The notes beneath the pieces are model-generated. The model was given only the letters and a program-made list of their open reading frames with translations. It did not search any database and was not told the DNA's origin. From Gammaproteobacteria bacterium (lineage in GTDB: Bacteria; Pseudomonadota; Gammaproteobacteria; Steroidobacterales; Rariloculaceae), in NCBI GenBank assembly GCA_036381015.1, contig DASVDR010000032.1, positions 1-39,076 of the forward strand: 39,076 bases of DNA, in the 5' to 3' direction. Position numbers and translations under genes: made by a program. How positions within the stretch are numbered: the first letter of the stretch is position 1; each line of letters opens with the position of its first letter. Positions 24,601-32,107 of the stretch are shown in pieces.

Positions 24601-27043
24601 CCATTTTCGCGCTGCCGAGCAGCGTGTGGCAGGCACGATAGACCGGCTCGTCGACCGGGTAAGGCGGTTCCCCGCGGCGCGCGCCTTCGACATAGGCGCG
24701 GATCGTCTCGAGGTGCCCGAGCGTCTCCTTCACGAAGATCTCGGAGAGCACGGGATCCATTCCGGCGCCCCGCGCCTGATCGGGCGACGCGCCGGCCGCC
24801 TCCGCGCCCGCGGGTATCCGCAGCGACCCGCTCGTGAGACTCGCCGCGTCGGGATCGCCTTCGGCGAACGCCTCCGCGCGCTTCATCAGGAGCTGCACGT
24901 CGACGCGCGGTGCAATGCCGGTCTCGAGCTGCTCGACGAGGTGCGGCAGCGCCTCGGCCGCCTCGCCGATGAACTTCACCATCGCCGGGGTCGGCTCCAG
25001 CGTCTGATTGATCAGCCGGTTCAGCAGGTTCTCGACGCTCCACGCGAACTCGCCGATCATCTGCGCGCCGACCATCCGGCCGCTGCCCTTCAGGGTGTGG
25101 AATGAGCGGCGCACCGAGATCAAGGCCTCGGAATCCTCCGGCCGCTCGGCCCACAACGGCAGGAAGCGCTGGATGCTCGCGATCTCCTCCTTCGCCTCCT
25201 CGATGAAGAGCTCGAGAAGCTCCGGATCGGAGCGCTCCTCGTCGACCTCCATGACGGACGGTGGCGGCTTCGCCGCTTTCTTCGCCGGCGCCGCCGGGCG
25301 CAGGTCGGCGGCCGGCTTCGATGCCGGCAACGCCTCGAGCAGGTCGAGGCACCGGCCGGCGTTGTCCAGCATGTACCACGGGTCGCTGCGCCCGTGGCTG
25401 ATCGTCTCCATGTAGTACTCGACGCTGACGACGGCGTCGGCGAGGCGCTCGAGATGCTCGGGCTTCATCGGCTTGTGACCCGGGCCGAGCCGGCTCGCGA
25501 TCACCGCACCGATGCGCTCGACGACCTTGACGGCCTTGGTCTTGTTCAGCATCAGGAGGCCCGCGGTGATCCCGCGGAGCTGCGGCTTGACCTGGTCGAG
25601 CGCGCGCCCGTCTCCCGGAGACTCGATCACCTGCGTGACCGCCTCCTTGACCTTCGCGAGATTCACGATGCACTCGCCCATGACGGCCTGCGTCACGTGG
25701 CGGTATTGCGCCTCCGACTCGCTTTCCGCGTCGGCTCCGTCGCCGCCGGCGACGACCACGCGCACGAGCTCGCGGTCGAGGGCGTCCTCGACGTCGAGCA
25801 GCGCCGCGGCCATCTTCTCGAGCACTGCCGGGCTCTCGATCTTGCGGCTGCCGATGATCGCCGTCAGGTCGCGGGCCTCGCGCTGAATCTGAGCGCGCGC
25901 CTTCTCGAGGCCGAGAACGCCGAGCGTGTCGCCGATCTTCTTCAGCATGTCGAGCTGAGGCTCGAGCGTTTCGATGTCCTCCATGCCCGTACGGACGAAG
26001 ATATCGAGCGCGTCCTTCACGGAAGAGAGGTCCTCCTTGATCGCCTTGGCGACCGTGCGCATGAGCTTCACGCTCGGGCCGGCGAGCCCTTCGCGCGCAT
26101 CGGCGAGCTGCGACTCGGGCGGCACCGCCTCGTCAAGCCGATACGTCTCGCGGATCTTCAGCAGGCGCTCGTGACGGCCGCCCGCGCGCGCCACGTAATA
26201 GAGGAGGCTGTTCAGGAGATCGACGGGCGGCGAGGCGATCCACGCCGCCTCGCCGCCGTCGATCAGCCGCTTCAGCTGGCGGTCGGCCTGGCCGACGAGG
26301 CGCTTCAGGTTCACCGTCGCCTCGAGATGCCCGCCGCGGAGCGCGATCAGCACGCCGGTCAGCACGTACCACAGCTGCTGCACGGGCTCGGTCGACGCGG
26401 CCCGCTCGAGCGCGGCGCTAACCTGGATCAGCTTCTGGAGATGCTGCGCGGGGGCGTCTCCCTTGATCCAGTGCAGCAGCGCAGCCTGGAAAGTCGGACG
26501 AAGCTTGCGGGCCGCCTGCTGGAAACGGCGCGACGTCTCGGGGTCGGCCTCCGCCTTCGGCCGCGTCGCGAGATGACGCTCGAACGGTCCGGCGTCGAGC
26601 AGCAGCAGCGAGCCTTCGGAGAGAATCGGCGACCCGCGCACCTCGCGGAGATCGTTGAGCAGGGGCAGCAGCACGAGCGCGACGTCGCGCCCGCCGCTCA
26701 TCACCCGGTCCAGGTACGCCGGCAGCTGCACCATCGCGCGCGTCAGCGCTTCGAGGCCCCTGTCGAGCCGCTCCTGGTCCTTCAGCGCGACGACGTGCCG
26801 GCAAACCTGCTCCATCTCGTCCGCAAGCATGCCGGCGCCGTGAAGCTCGATGATCTTCAGCGCGCCCTTCGCGAGGTGCAGGAGGTCCGCCGCCCGATTC
26901 AGCGCCTCGCGCCCGGCCTGCCCGTCGACGAAATCCTCGAGCTCGCGCCGGGCCGCGTCGATCGTGCTATTCAGCTCGCGGCTGACGAGGTCGAGCGAAT
27001 GCGCCGCGAGGTCGTCCATCGTATCGAGATCGGCCGTGCTCAT
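21641..27043 (-). CDS. chpA: hybrid chemotaxis histidine kinase of the Pil-Chp system
   Basis: CheA-like kinase for type IV pilus signalling, 1800 residues. In order: an N-terminal ChpA domain with an Hpt-like HLAKG (H56); Hpt domains with H649 (FHTLKGSGRM), H806 (CHTLLGSAKM, the usual lysine replaced by leucine) and H950 (LHTLKGGARM); a Pro/Ser/Ala-rich linker with a 9-residue repeat (about 1110-1140); dimerisation and HATPase domains (N box HLLRNAVVHGIEAP, G boxes DDGRGLD and GRGVGMDVV); a CheW domain; and a C-terminal receiver with D1729 (LLDIEMPRMDGY) and the conserved SKPY lysine. P. aeruginosa ChpA is longer (about 2470 aa, eight phosphotransfer domains). It follows pilJ by 16 bp. Confidence 0.95.
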   Translation of the reverse strand: MSTADLDTMDDLAAHSLDLVSRELNSTIDAARRELEDFVDGQAGREALNRAADLLHLAKGALKIIELHGAGMLADEMEQVCRHVVALKDQERLDRGLEALTRAMVQLPAYLDRVMSGGRDVALVLLPLLNDLREVRGSPILSEGSLLLLDAGPFERHLATRPKAEADPETSRRFQQAARKLRPTFQAALLHWIKGDAPAQHLQKLIQVSAALERAASTEPVQQLWYVLTGVLIALRGGHLEATVNLKRLVGQADRQLKRLIDGGEAAWIASPPVDLLNSLLYYVARAGGRHERLLKIRETYRLDEAVPPESQLADAREGLAGPSVKLMRTVAKAIKEDLSSVKDALDIFVRTGMEDIETLEPQLDMLKKIGDTLGVLGLEKARAQIQREARDLTAIIGSRKIESPAVLEKMAAALLDVEDALDRELVRVVVAGGDGADAESESEAQYRHVTQAVMGECIVNLAKVKEAVTQVIESPGDGRALDQVKPQLRGITAGLLMLNKTKAVKVVERIGAVIASRLGPGHKPMKPEHLERLADAVVSVEYYMETISHGRSDPWYMLDNAGRCLDLLEALPASKPAADLRPAAPAKKAAKPPPSVMEVDEERSDPELLELFIEEAKEEIASIQRFLPLWAERPEDSEALISVRRSFHTLKGSGRMVGAQMIGEFAWSVENLLNRLINQTLEPTPAMVKFIGEAAEALPHLVEQLETGIAPRVDVQLLMKRAEAFAEGDPDAASLTSGSLRIPAGAEAAGASPDQARGAGMDPVLSEIFVKETLGHLETIRAYVEGARRGEPPYPVDEPVYRACHTLLGSAKMAAFAPAVALARPLSETLGRLFQSGGGLAAEGLETIHAAAGEIQRMAEALAAGTPYRPDSAVISRLQQLPHTAAAPATPAEQDESTGSDTLALDPEIAAIFTEEAAEILDNAELALEALRGDPARSQSVVELQRLLHTLKGGARMAGVAPMGNLSHALETLLAGMAEKRIEAAPAALDLVQHCLDELHRMRDRIDSGRGVQDATALVRRIEAIAAGGPAEAAREAEGEEPTVQQPRAVPPPASAGAAEVGAAVSTARPVESRADESLAARTLVDEASAGIGPAVEARGGEPARAGSSPTAPSARPSPTAPSARPSPTVPSARPSPTPSAVPSAPSAPAPEAPAEPPLDRSLAAEAAAVVRGPEAAPGGDAQPAAAEPPGRSAEARERAETARVDAVLLDALLNGAGEISIFQSRLNQQLRSIDFHLGELGQTVTRLREQLRKLEAETEAQILYRHQDDVSAEEGFDPLELDRYSTIQQLSRALAETANDVASINELLQGLTTEADTLLTQQARVTSEVQEGLMQTRMVPFQRHVSRLARIVRQAASETGKSADLVVEGAASELDRQVAESMLPPFEHLLRNAVVHGIEAPAERRKAGKPEGGKVELRIRREGSEVLIEVADDGRGLDFDAIRRKAFEQGLVRDARAISDQEAAELILRPGFSTASELTQAAGRGVGMDVVDNEVKKLGGSMRIESTRGRGTRFFIRLPYTLAVTHALIVNVGDETFALPLPTIEGITRVPREKLLQMLTEDEPRIEYGGVEYRIQHLGSLVGGMPSALPEEESAVSLVLVRAGESSSALLTDSLEGSREIVVKTLGPHLASIPGVSGATILGDGRIVVILDAGTLVRGQHASVQPPLQAAPAPRQTTALVVDDSITMRRVTQRLLERRGVRVLTARDGLDAITVLQEHEPDIILLDIEMPRMDGYQFASHVRNDAKLKDVPIVMITSRSGEKHRAKAIELGVNDYLSKPYQETQLISAIEALLGRSL
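23627..23719. repeat. 27-bp in-frame tandem repeat inside chpA
   Basis: About 3.4 copies of a 27-bp unit: 23627-23653, 23654-23680, 23681-23707 and a 12-bp partial. Copies two and three are identical and copy one differs at two positions. It encodes (PTAPSARPS)n in the linker before the ChpA kinase core. The repeat number could vary without frameshift. Confidence 0.9.
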
Positions 27044-27059
27044 CTTCGGGAGAAAGCTG

Positions 27060-28394
27060 TCAACCGGATCGGCGCCGGGGCTCCGCTGAAGCGTCTGCCG
27101 GAGGCGCCGGCGCCGCTTCCTCGCGCGCGAGGGCCGCGGCGACGCGCGTCTGGGTCAGCACACCGGAGGTGCCGGCCGCGGGATCGGGGAGCGTGAATCC
27201 GCTGATCGTTCGGCGCAGCTGCGAGGCGAGCTCGGACAGCTTGCTGATCGCGCTCGACGCGGCCGTCGTCGATTCCGTGGTCTTGCCGCTGATTTCGCGC
27301 AGCACGCGCATGCTTTCCATGATCGCGGCCGTCGCGCCCGTCTGCTCGCGGGCGGAGACCGAGATGTTCTGCACGAGGCTCGCAATCTGGTGCGAGACCT
27401 GCTCGATCTCGTCGAGCGCGGCGCCCGCGTTCTCGGCGAGAAGCGCGCCGCCGACGACGTCCGTGGTGCTCCGCTCCATCGACACGACGGCTTCGTTCGT
27501 GTCGGACTGGATCGTCCGCACGAGCACCTCGATCTTGCGGGTCGCGTTCGTCGAGCGCTCGGCGAGCTTTTGCACCTCGTCCGCGACGACCGCGAACCCG
27601 CGGCTGCCGTCGCCGGCGCGGGACGCTTCGATCGACGCGTTCAAAGCGAGAATGTTCGTCTGCTCGGCGATCTCCTCGATCAGCTCCACAATGTTGCCGA
27701 TCTCCTGCGAGCTCTCACCCAAGCGCTTGATCCGCTTCGACGTGTCCTGAATCGTCTCGCGGATCGTGTTCATGCCGTCGATCGTCCGGCGCACGGCCTC
27801 GCCGCCCTTGTGCGCGACGTCGACCGCGTGGCGGGCGACGTCGGAGCAGCGCTCGGCATTGCCGGACACCTCCTCGATCGACTGCGCCATCTGCGCGACG
27901 GCGTCCGACGCGGACGTGATCTGCTTCGCCTGCGTCTCGCTCGAGCGCACGAGATGCCTGACCGTCGCTTCGCTCTGCTTCGCCGCCGCATCGACGAGAA
28001 GCGACGTGTCGCTGATCGTGGCCACGAGCTCGCGCAGGGCCTCGATCGCATAGTTGATCGAGTCCGCGATCGCGCCGGTGATGTCCTCGGTAACCGTGGC
28101 CTGCACCGTGAGATCGCCGTCCGCGAGGCTCGAAAGCTCGTCGAGGAGCCTGAGAATCGCCTGCTGGTTGCGCTCGTTCTGCTCGGCCTGTATCTCGGCG
28201 GCGCGGCGAAAATCCCGGGCGCGGTAGTACGCGATCATCATCACGAGCAGCAGGAGGATCGCCGCGCCGACCAGGAACAGCGGCGCTCCCCGCTCGCCGG
28301 ACGCGGCCATCAGCGCCGCGGCGACCCCGAGCGCCGCCGTCGCGCCGATCGCGAGAGGCGGCAGGAGCTTCGTCCACGGGCTCGATTTGGTCAT
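27060..28394 (-). CDS. pilJ: PilJ-type methyl-accepting chemoreceptor lacking a periplasmic sensor domain
   Basis: 444-residue receptor in the pilJ position. Two membrane helices (about 10-31 and 38-57) are separated by only about six residues. They are followed by a HAMP-like segment (about 58-135) and a full signalling domain with the hairpin tip EQTNILALNASIEASRAG and GFAVVADEVQKLAERS. P. aeruginosa PilJ (about 680 aa) has a large periplasmic region between the helices, and that is missing here. The C-terminus is a Pro/Ala/Arg tail without a CheR-binding pentapeptide. ATG at 28394 has GAGGGGG upstream; an in-frame codon at 28427 adds only Arg-rich sequence overlapping pilI. Confidence 0.9.
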   Translation of the reverse strand: MTKSSPWTKLLPPLAIGATAALGVAAALMAASGERGAPLFLVGAAILLLLVMMIAYYRARDFRRAAEIQAEQNERNQQAILRLLDELSSLADGDLTVQATVTEDITGAIADSINYAIEALRELVATISDTSLLVDAAAKQSEATVRHLVRSSETQAKQITSASDAVAQMAQSIEEVSGNAERCSDVARHAVDVAHKGGEAVRRTIDGMNTIRETIQDTSKRIKRLGESSQEIGNIVELIEEIAEQTNILALNASIEASRAGDGSRGFAVVADEVQKLAERSTNATRKIEVLVRTIQSDTNEAVVSMERSTTDVVGGALLAENAGAALDEIEQVSHQIASLVQNISVSAREQTGATAAIMESMRVLREISGKTTESTTAASSAISKLSELASQLRRTISGFTLPDPAAGTSGVLTQTRVAAALAREEAAPAPPADASAEPRRRSG

Positions 28395-28401
28395 CGCCCC
28401 C

Positions 28402-28965
28402 TCACCTCTTCGCGGCCTCGCCCGCATTCAAGAACTGCTCGTCCTCGAGCAGCTTCAGCAGGCTGAAGCGAGGCCACACCTCGGCGCCCTGCACGAACCC
28501 GCCGTCGACGTAGTGGTCGCAACGAATGACGGTCGCCGGGGACTGCTGCCGGAAATCCTCCATCGGAAACCGGCGGAAGCCGACGACCTCGTCGACGATC
28601 AGCCCGGTCGGCACGTCGCGGCTCGCGACGACGAGGATCCGGTTGCGCCGGTCGGGCTGCGAGCTGCCGGCCCCGAGGAAGCCCTTCATATCCACGACCG
28701 TCAGAAGCTGACCGCGCACGTTCGCGATCCCGCGCAGCCAGAACTTCGCGCCCGGCACGCGCGTCATGGTTTCGGGCACCGGCAGCACCTCGCGAATGTC
28801 GCCGCGGCCGGCGACGAAATGCTCGCTGCCGAGCCGAAATCCCACGCCGACCCATTCGTCGCCCGCGTGGTCGGACCCGTCGCGGGCCTGGACCGCGGCG
28901 CGCGCGAGCCGTTCCAGCTCGAGCAGGAGCTCGAACGGCTGTTGACGCAGCGCTGCGAGGCTCAA
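28402..28965 (-). CDS. pilI: CheW-like adaptor of the Pil-Chp system
   Basis: Adaptor that joins the receptor PilJ to the kinase ChpA. Begins LSLAALRQQPFELLLELERLARAA, the usual PilI start, followed by the CheW fold (WVGVGFRLGSEHFVAG, FWLRGIANVRGQLLTVVDM, PTGLIVDEVVGFRRF). 187 residues from a TTG codon at 28965 that overlaps the pilH stop (TTGA), with a GAGGGG ribosome site about ten bases upstream. P. aeruginosa PilI is 178. No ATG or GTG would preserve the N-terminus without running into pilH. It ends seven bases before pilJ. Confidence 0.9.
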   Translation of the reverse strand: MSLAALRQQPFELLLELERLARAAVQARDGSDHAGDEWVGVGFRLGSEHFVAGRGDIREVLPVPETMTRVPGAKFWLRGIANVRGQLLTVVDMKGFLGAGSSQPDRRNRILVVASRDVPTGLIVDEVVGFRRFPMEDFRQQSPATVIRCDHYVDGGFVQGAEVWPRFSLLKLLEDEQFLNAGEAAKR

Positions 28966-29345
28966 GCCTCGCGCCCCTCTGACCGGTCCAGCACCTCGTT
29001 CGCCTTCGCGACCAGCACGGCTTCGCTGACCGGCTTGACGAGATAGTCGACGGCACCCTGGCGCATGCCCCAGATGCGGTCGGTCTCCTGGCTCTTCGTC
29101 GTGATCATGACGACCGGAATGGATCGCGTCAGCGGGTCCCGAGTGAGCGTCCGCGTGGCTTGGAAGCCGTTCACGCCGGGCATCACGACATCCATCAGAA
29201 TCAGGTCCGGGCGCATCTCGCGGGCGAGGTGGATGCACTCCGAGCCGTCCGCGGCCGAGACCGTGTCGAAGCCGTGCTTCTCGAGCGCCGTCTTCATCAC
29301 GTGCACCTCGGTCGGAGAGTCGTCGACGATCATGATCAACGCCAT
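28962..29345 (-). CDS. pilH: response regulator of the Pil-Chp system (single receiver)
   Basis: 127-residue CheY-like receiver: DD pair in IMIVDDSPTE, phosphorylated D52 in LILMDVVMPGVNGF, threonine in VVMITTK, and lysine in YLVKPVS. In P. aeruginosa PilH works with PilU-linked retraction or drains phosphate from ChpA. It follows pilG by 61 bp (hmm-like spacing for one operon) and is coupled to pilI through a TTGA overlap. Confidence 0.94.
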   Translation of the reverse strand: MALIMIVDDSPTEVHVMKTALEKHGFDTVSAADGSECIHLAREMRPDLILMDVVMPGVNGFQATRTLTRDPLTRSIPVVMITTKSQETDRIWGMRQGAVDYLVKPVSEAVLVAKANEVLDRSEGREA

Positions 29346-29406
29346 CGGTCTACCCTCAACCCCGAATCATTCATGAAGGCGCGTTCATGGATGATTCTCG
29401 CCCCCC

Positions 29407-29814
29407 TCAGCGCGACACATGGCTCAAGATCGCGCCGAGCAGCTCGTCCTTCGTGAACGGCTTCGTCAGGTACTGCTCCGAGCCGACCAGGCGCCCCCGC
29501 GCCCGATCGAACAGCCCGTCCTTGCTCGACAGCATGATCACCGGCGTGTCCTTGAACATCTTGTTGTGCTTGATCAGCGAGCACGTCTGGTAGCCGTCGA
29601 GCCGCGGCATCATGATGTCGACGAAAATGATGTCCGGCTGGTGGTCGGCGATCTTCGACAAGGCATCGAAGCCGTCCACCGCGGTGAAGACCGAGCAGCC
29701 TTCCTTCGCGAGCAGCGTCTCGGCCGTGCGGCGGATCGTCTTGCTGTCGTCGATCACGAGGATCTTGAGCCCCTGAAGGCTCGACTTCGGGCTGACGGCG
29801 TTACGGCTCGGCAC
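29407..29814 (-). CDS. pilG: response regulator of the Pil-Chp system (single receiver)
   Basis: CheY-like receiver with a short N-terminal extension: ILVIDDSKTIRRTAE, phosphorylated Asp in IIFVDIMMPRLDGYQ, VIMLSSKDGLFDRARGRLVGS and YLTKPF. The GTG at 29814 follows an AGGAGA ribosome site and gives 135 residues, the same length as P. aeruginosa PilG. An upstream TTG at 29835 is less likely. PilG promotes pilus extension in P. aeruginosa. It is the first gene of the operon and lies divergent from gshB, exactly as in Pseudomonas. Confidence 0.94.
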   Translation of the reverse strand: MPSRNAVSPKSSLQGLKILVIDDSKTIRRTAETLLAKEGCSVFTAVDGFDALSKIADHQPDIIFVDIMMPRLDGYQTCSLIKHNKMFKDTPVIMLSSKDGLFDRARGRLVGSEQYLTKPFTKDELLGAILSHVSR

Positions 29815-29885
29815 GCAGCTCTCCTCAGGCAGCAAGTGCGTCCGCCGCTCTCCCGGACCAGGAGCGGCACCCTGCGAAATTCAAC

Positions 29886-29912
29886 GCGCCTTTTAACATA
29901 TTGATAAGGCGC
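29886..29912. promoter_or_regulatory. inverted repeat upstream of pilG (possible operator)
   Basis: GCGCCTT (29886-29892) and AAGGCGC (29906-29912) form perfect 7-bp arms around a 13-bp AT-rich centre. It lies about 75 bp before the pilG GTG in the divergent pilG-gshB spacer. On the minus strand it overlaps a poor promoter-like stretch (TTGGAA, then TTAAAA). There is no U-tract, so it looks more like an operator or promoter region than a terminator. I see no strong sigma-70 promoter for either gene in this 259-bp spacer; a TATGGT at 30012-30017 is a weak candidate for gshB. Confidence 0.4.
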
Positions 29913-30073
29913 TTCCAACGACCTCGCGCTCGGCGCGTGGCGCCGACGATACGGTCGCGTCGACTTTATCGGCTTGCCCCGGCGCCGCCCGGCGCGCCCG
30001 GCCGTGCGCGCTATGGTAGCGTTGCCTTTTTCCGTCAAACTGCGAACCTGCACTCAAAAAAAGCGAGGAACGG

Positions 30074-31033
30074 ATGGACAACGGTGCACGCCTCCTCGGC
30101 GTGGTCATGGATCCGATCGAGACGATCAAGCCGAAGAAGGATTCCACGCTCGCGATGCTGCTCGCCGCTCAACGGCGCGGCTGGCGCATCGTCTACCTTT
30201 TGCAGGGCGGCTTGTCGGTTCGGGAAGGCGCGCCGATCGGGCGCGGCCGGTTCCTGCACGTGGAGGACGACCCCGAGCAATGGTTCGAGTACGGCGAGCC
30301 GTGGAGCGCCGGGCTCGAGACGCTCGACGCGGTCCTGATGCGCAAGGATCCGCCGTTCGACATGGAGTACATTTACACGACGTACATCCTCCAGCTGGCC
30401 GAGAACCGCGGCCTGCTCGTCGTGAATCGTCCGTCGAGCCTTCGCGAGATCAATGAGAAGGTGTACACGGCCTGGTTCCCGCATTGCACGCCGCCGACGC
30501 TGATTACCCGCTCGCGTACGGAGCTTCTCGAATTCCTCGCCGAGCAGTCGAAGATCGTGCTGAAGCCGCTCGACGGGATGGGCGGCAAATCGATATTCGT
30601 CGTCGCGCACGGCGATCCGAACACGAACGTGATCATCGAGACGCTGACGCGCGACGGCGCCCGGTTCACGATGGCGCAGCGCTACGTGCCGGAGATCGTG
30701 GACGGCGACAAGCGCGTGCTGCTCGTCGACGGCGAGCCGATCGACTACGCGCTCGCGCGCATCCCGGCGCCCGGCGACAGCCGCGGCAACCTCGTGATGG
30801 GCGCCCGCGGGGAGGGCCGGCCGCTGACCGCCCGCGACCGCTGGCTCGCGTCCGAGGTCGGTCCGACGCTCGCGGCGAAGGGGGTGCTGTTCGCCGGGCT
30901 CGACGTCATCGGCGACTACCTCACCGAGATCAACGTCACGAGCCCCACCGGAATCCGTGAATTGGATCGGGAATTCGGCCTCGACATCGCTGCTAGACTG
31001 CTCGACGCCGTCGAGCGGCGCCTGCCGAGGTAA
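30074..31033 (+). CDS. gshB: glutathione synthetase
   Basis: ATP-grasp ligase that adds glycine to gamma-glutamylcysteine. 319 residues with the family start (LGVVMDPIETIKPKKDSTLAML), KIVLKPLDGMGGKSIF, QRYVPEIVDGDKRVLLVDGEP, RIPAPGDSRGNLVMGARGEG and the metal and active-site end DVIGDYLTEINVTSPTG. GAGGAA lies five bases before the ATG at 30074. It stands divergent from pilG as in P. aeruginosa and supplies glutathione used by fghA-type detoxification. Confidence 0.97.
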   Translation: MDNGARLLGVVMDPIETIKPKKDSTLAMLLAAQRRGWRIVYLLQGGLSVREGAPIGRGRFLHVEDDPEQWFEYGEPWSAGLETLDAVLMRKDPPFDMEYIYTTYILQLAENRGLLVVNRPSSLREINEKVYTAWFPHCTPPTLITRSRTELLEFLAEQSKIVLKPLDGMGGKSIFVVAHGDPNTNVIIETLTRDGARFTMAQRYVPEIVDGDKRVLLVDGEPIDYALARIPAPGDSRGNLVMGARGEGRPLTARDRWLASEVGPTLAAKGVLFAGLDVIGDYLTEINVTSPTGIRELDREFGLDIAARLLDAVERRLPR

Positions 31034-31042
31034 TCGCGACGC

Positions 31043-32107
31043 ATGCACCTTTCCGTGCCGCACCGGGAATCGATGCCGCGCGCCCGTTACCGGCGTGCGG
31101 CCGCCGCGGCCCTGCTCGCCGCGGCGATCGCGGCGGGCGGCTGCACGGACCGGCCCCGCCTCGTCGAGCGGCGGCTCTATTCGATGGGCACGTGGGTCGA
31201 CGTCGCGCTGGAGGCTCCGGCACGGACGGCCGAAGCGGCGCTCGCCGACGTCGAAGCGATGCTGCGCCGCTTCGAGATCGACTACTACCCATGGGCCGAA
31301 GGCGAGCTCGCGCGGCTGAACGAGGCGCTGGCCGCCGGGCGCGAGACGGTCGTCAGCGAGGAGATGGCGGCCGTCCTTCGCGACGCCAAGCGCTACTCGG
31401 AGCTGAGCGGCGGCCGCTTCGATCCCGGCGTCGCCAAGCTCGTCGAGCTGTGGGGCTTCAATTCGACGCTGGCGCACCCGTCGGCGCCGCCCGGGCCGGC
31501 AGCGATCGAGGCGTGGCTCGGCTCGGGCTCGAGCATCGCCGCGCTCGAGATCCAAGGCCGGCGCATCCGCGCGAAAGCGAAGGTCATGCTCGATCTCGGC
31601 GGCATCGCGAAGGGCGCGGCCGTGGACCGGATCATCGAAATGTTTCGCAGCCGCGGCATCCGCAACGCCCTCGTGAACGCGGGCGGGGACCTCCGCGTGC
31701 TCGGCTCGCGTGGCGGAAGGCCTTGGCGTGTCGGCATCCAGCACCCGCGCGCCGACGACGTCCTCGGCATCATCGAGCTCGGCGACGGGGAGGCAGCCTT
31801 CACGTCCGGCGACTACGAGCGGTACGTCGAGCGCGACGGACGGCGCTTCCACCACATCCTCGATCCGCGGACCGGCTATCCGGCCGACGAGACGCAGTCC
31901 GTGACCGTGGTCGCCGCGCAGGGCGTGCTTGCCGACGCCGCGGCCACGGCGCTCTTCGTCGCCGGCGACGATTGGCGTAGCGTCGCCCGGGCGCTCGGCA
32001 TCGACGCCGCGCTGCGAGTCGACGCGGACGGACACGTGGAGCTGACCGATGCCATGAGGCGGCGGCTCGTTTCAGACGATCCGGAGCATGTCGGAAGCGG
32101 GTCCTGA
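31043..32107 (+). CDS. apbE: FAD:protein FMN transferase (ApbE lipoprotein)
   Basis: Periplasmic Mg-dependent enzyme that attaches FMN to Ser/Thr residues of RNF, NQR or related flavoproteins. N-terminus: basic, then a hydrophobic stretch ending AAIAAGGC, an imperfect lipobox. Family motifs: YSMGTWVDV, SELSGGRFDPGVAKLVELWGF, LDLGGIAKGAAVDRI, NAGGDLR, HHILDPRTGYPA and the metal-binding LADAAATALFVAG. Start is either 31043 or the ATG at 31073, which gives a more compact signal peptide. It is inserted between gshB (9 bp) and the tonB gene (20-bp overlap); in P. aeruginosa gshB and tonB3 are adjacent. Confidence 0.93.
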   Translation: MHLSVPHRESMPRARYRRAAAAALLAAAIAAGGCTDRPRLVERRLYSMGTWVDVALEAPARTAEAALADVEAMLRRFEIDYYPWAEGELARLNEALAAGRETVVSEEMAAVLRDAKRYSELSGGRFDPGVAKLVELWGFNSTLAHPSAPPGPAAIEAWLGSGSSIAALEIQGRRIRAKAKVMLDLGGIAKGAAVDRIIEMFRSRGIRNALVNAGGDLRVLGSRGGRPWRVGIQHPRADDVLGIIELGDGEAAFTSGDYERYVERDGRRFHHILDPRTGYPADETQSVTVVAAQGVLADAAATALFVAGDDWRSVARALGIDAALRVDADGHVELTDAMRRRLVSDDPEHVGSGS

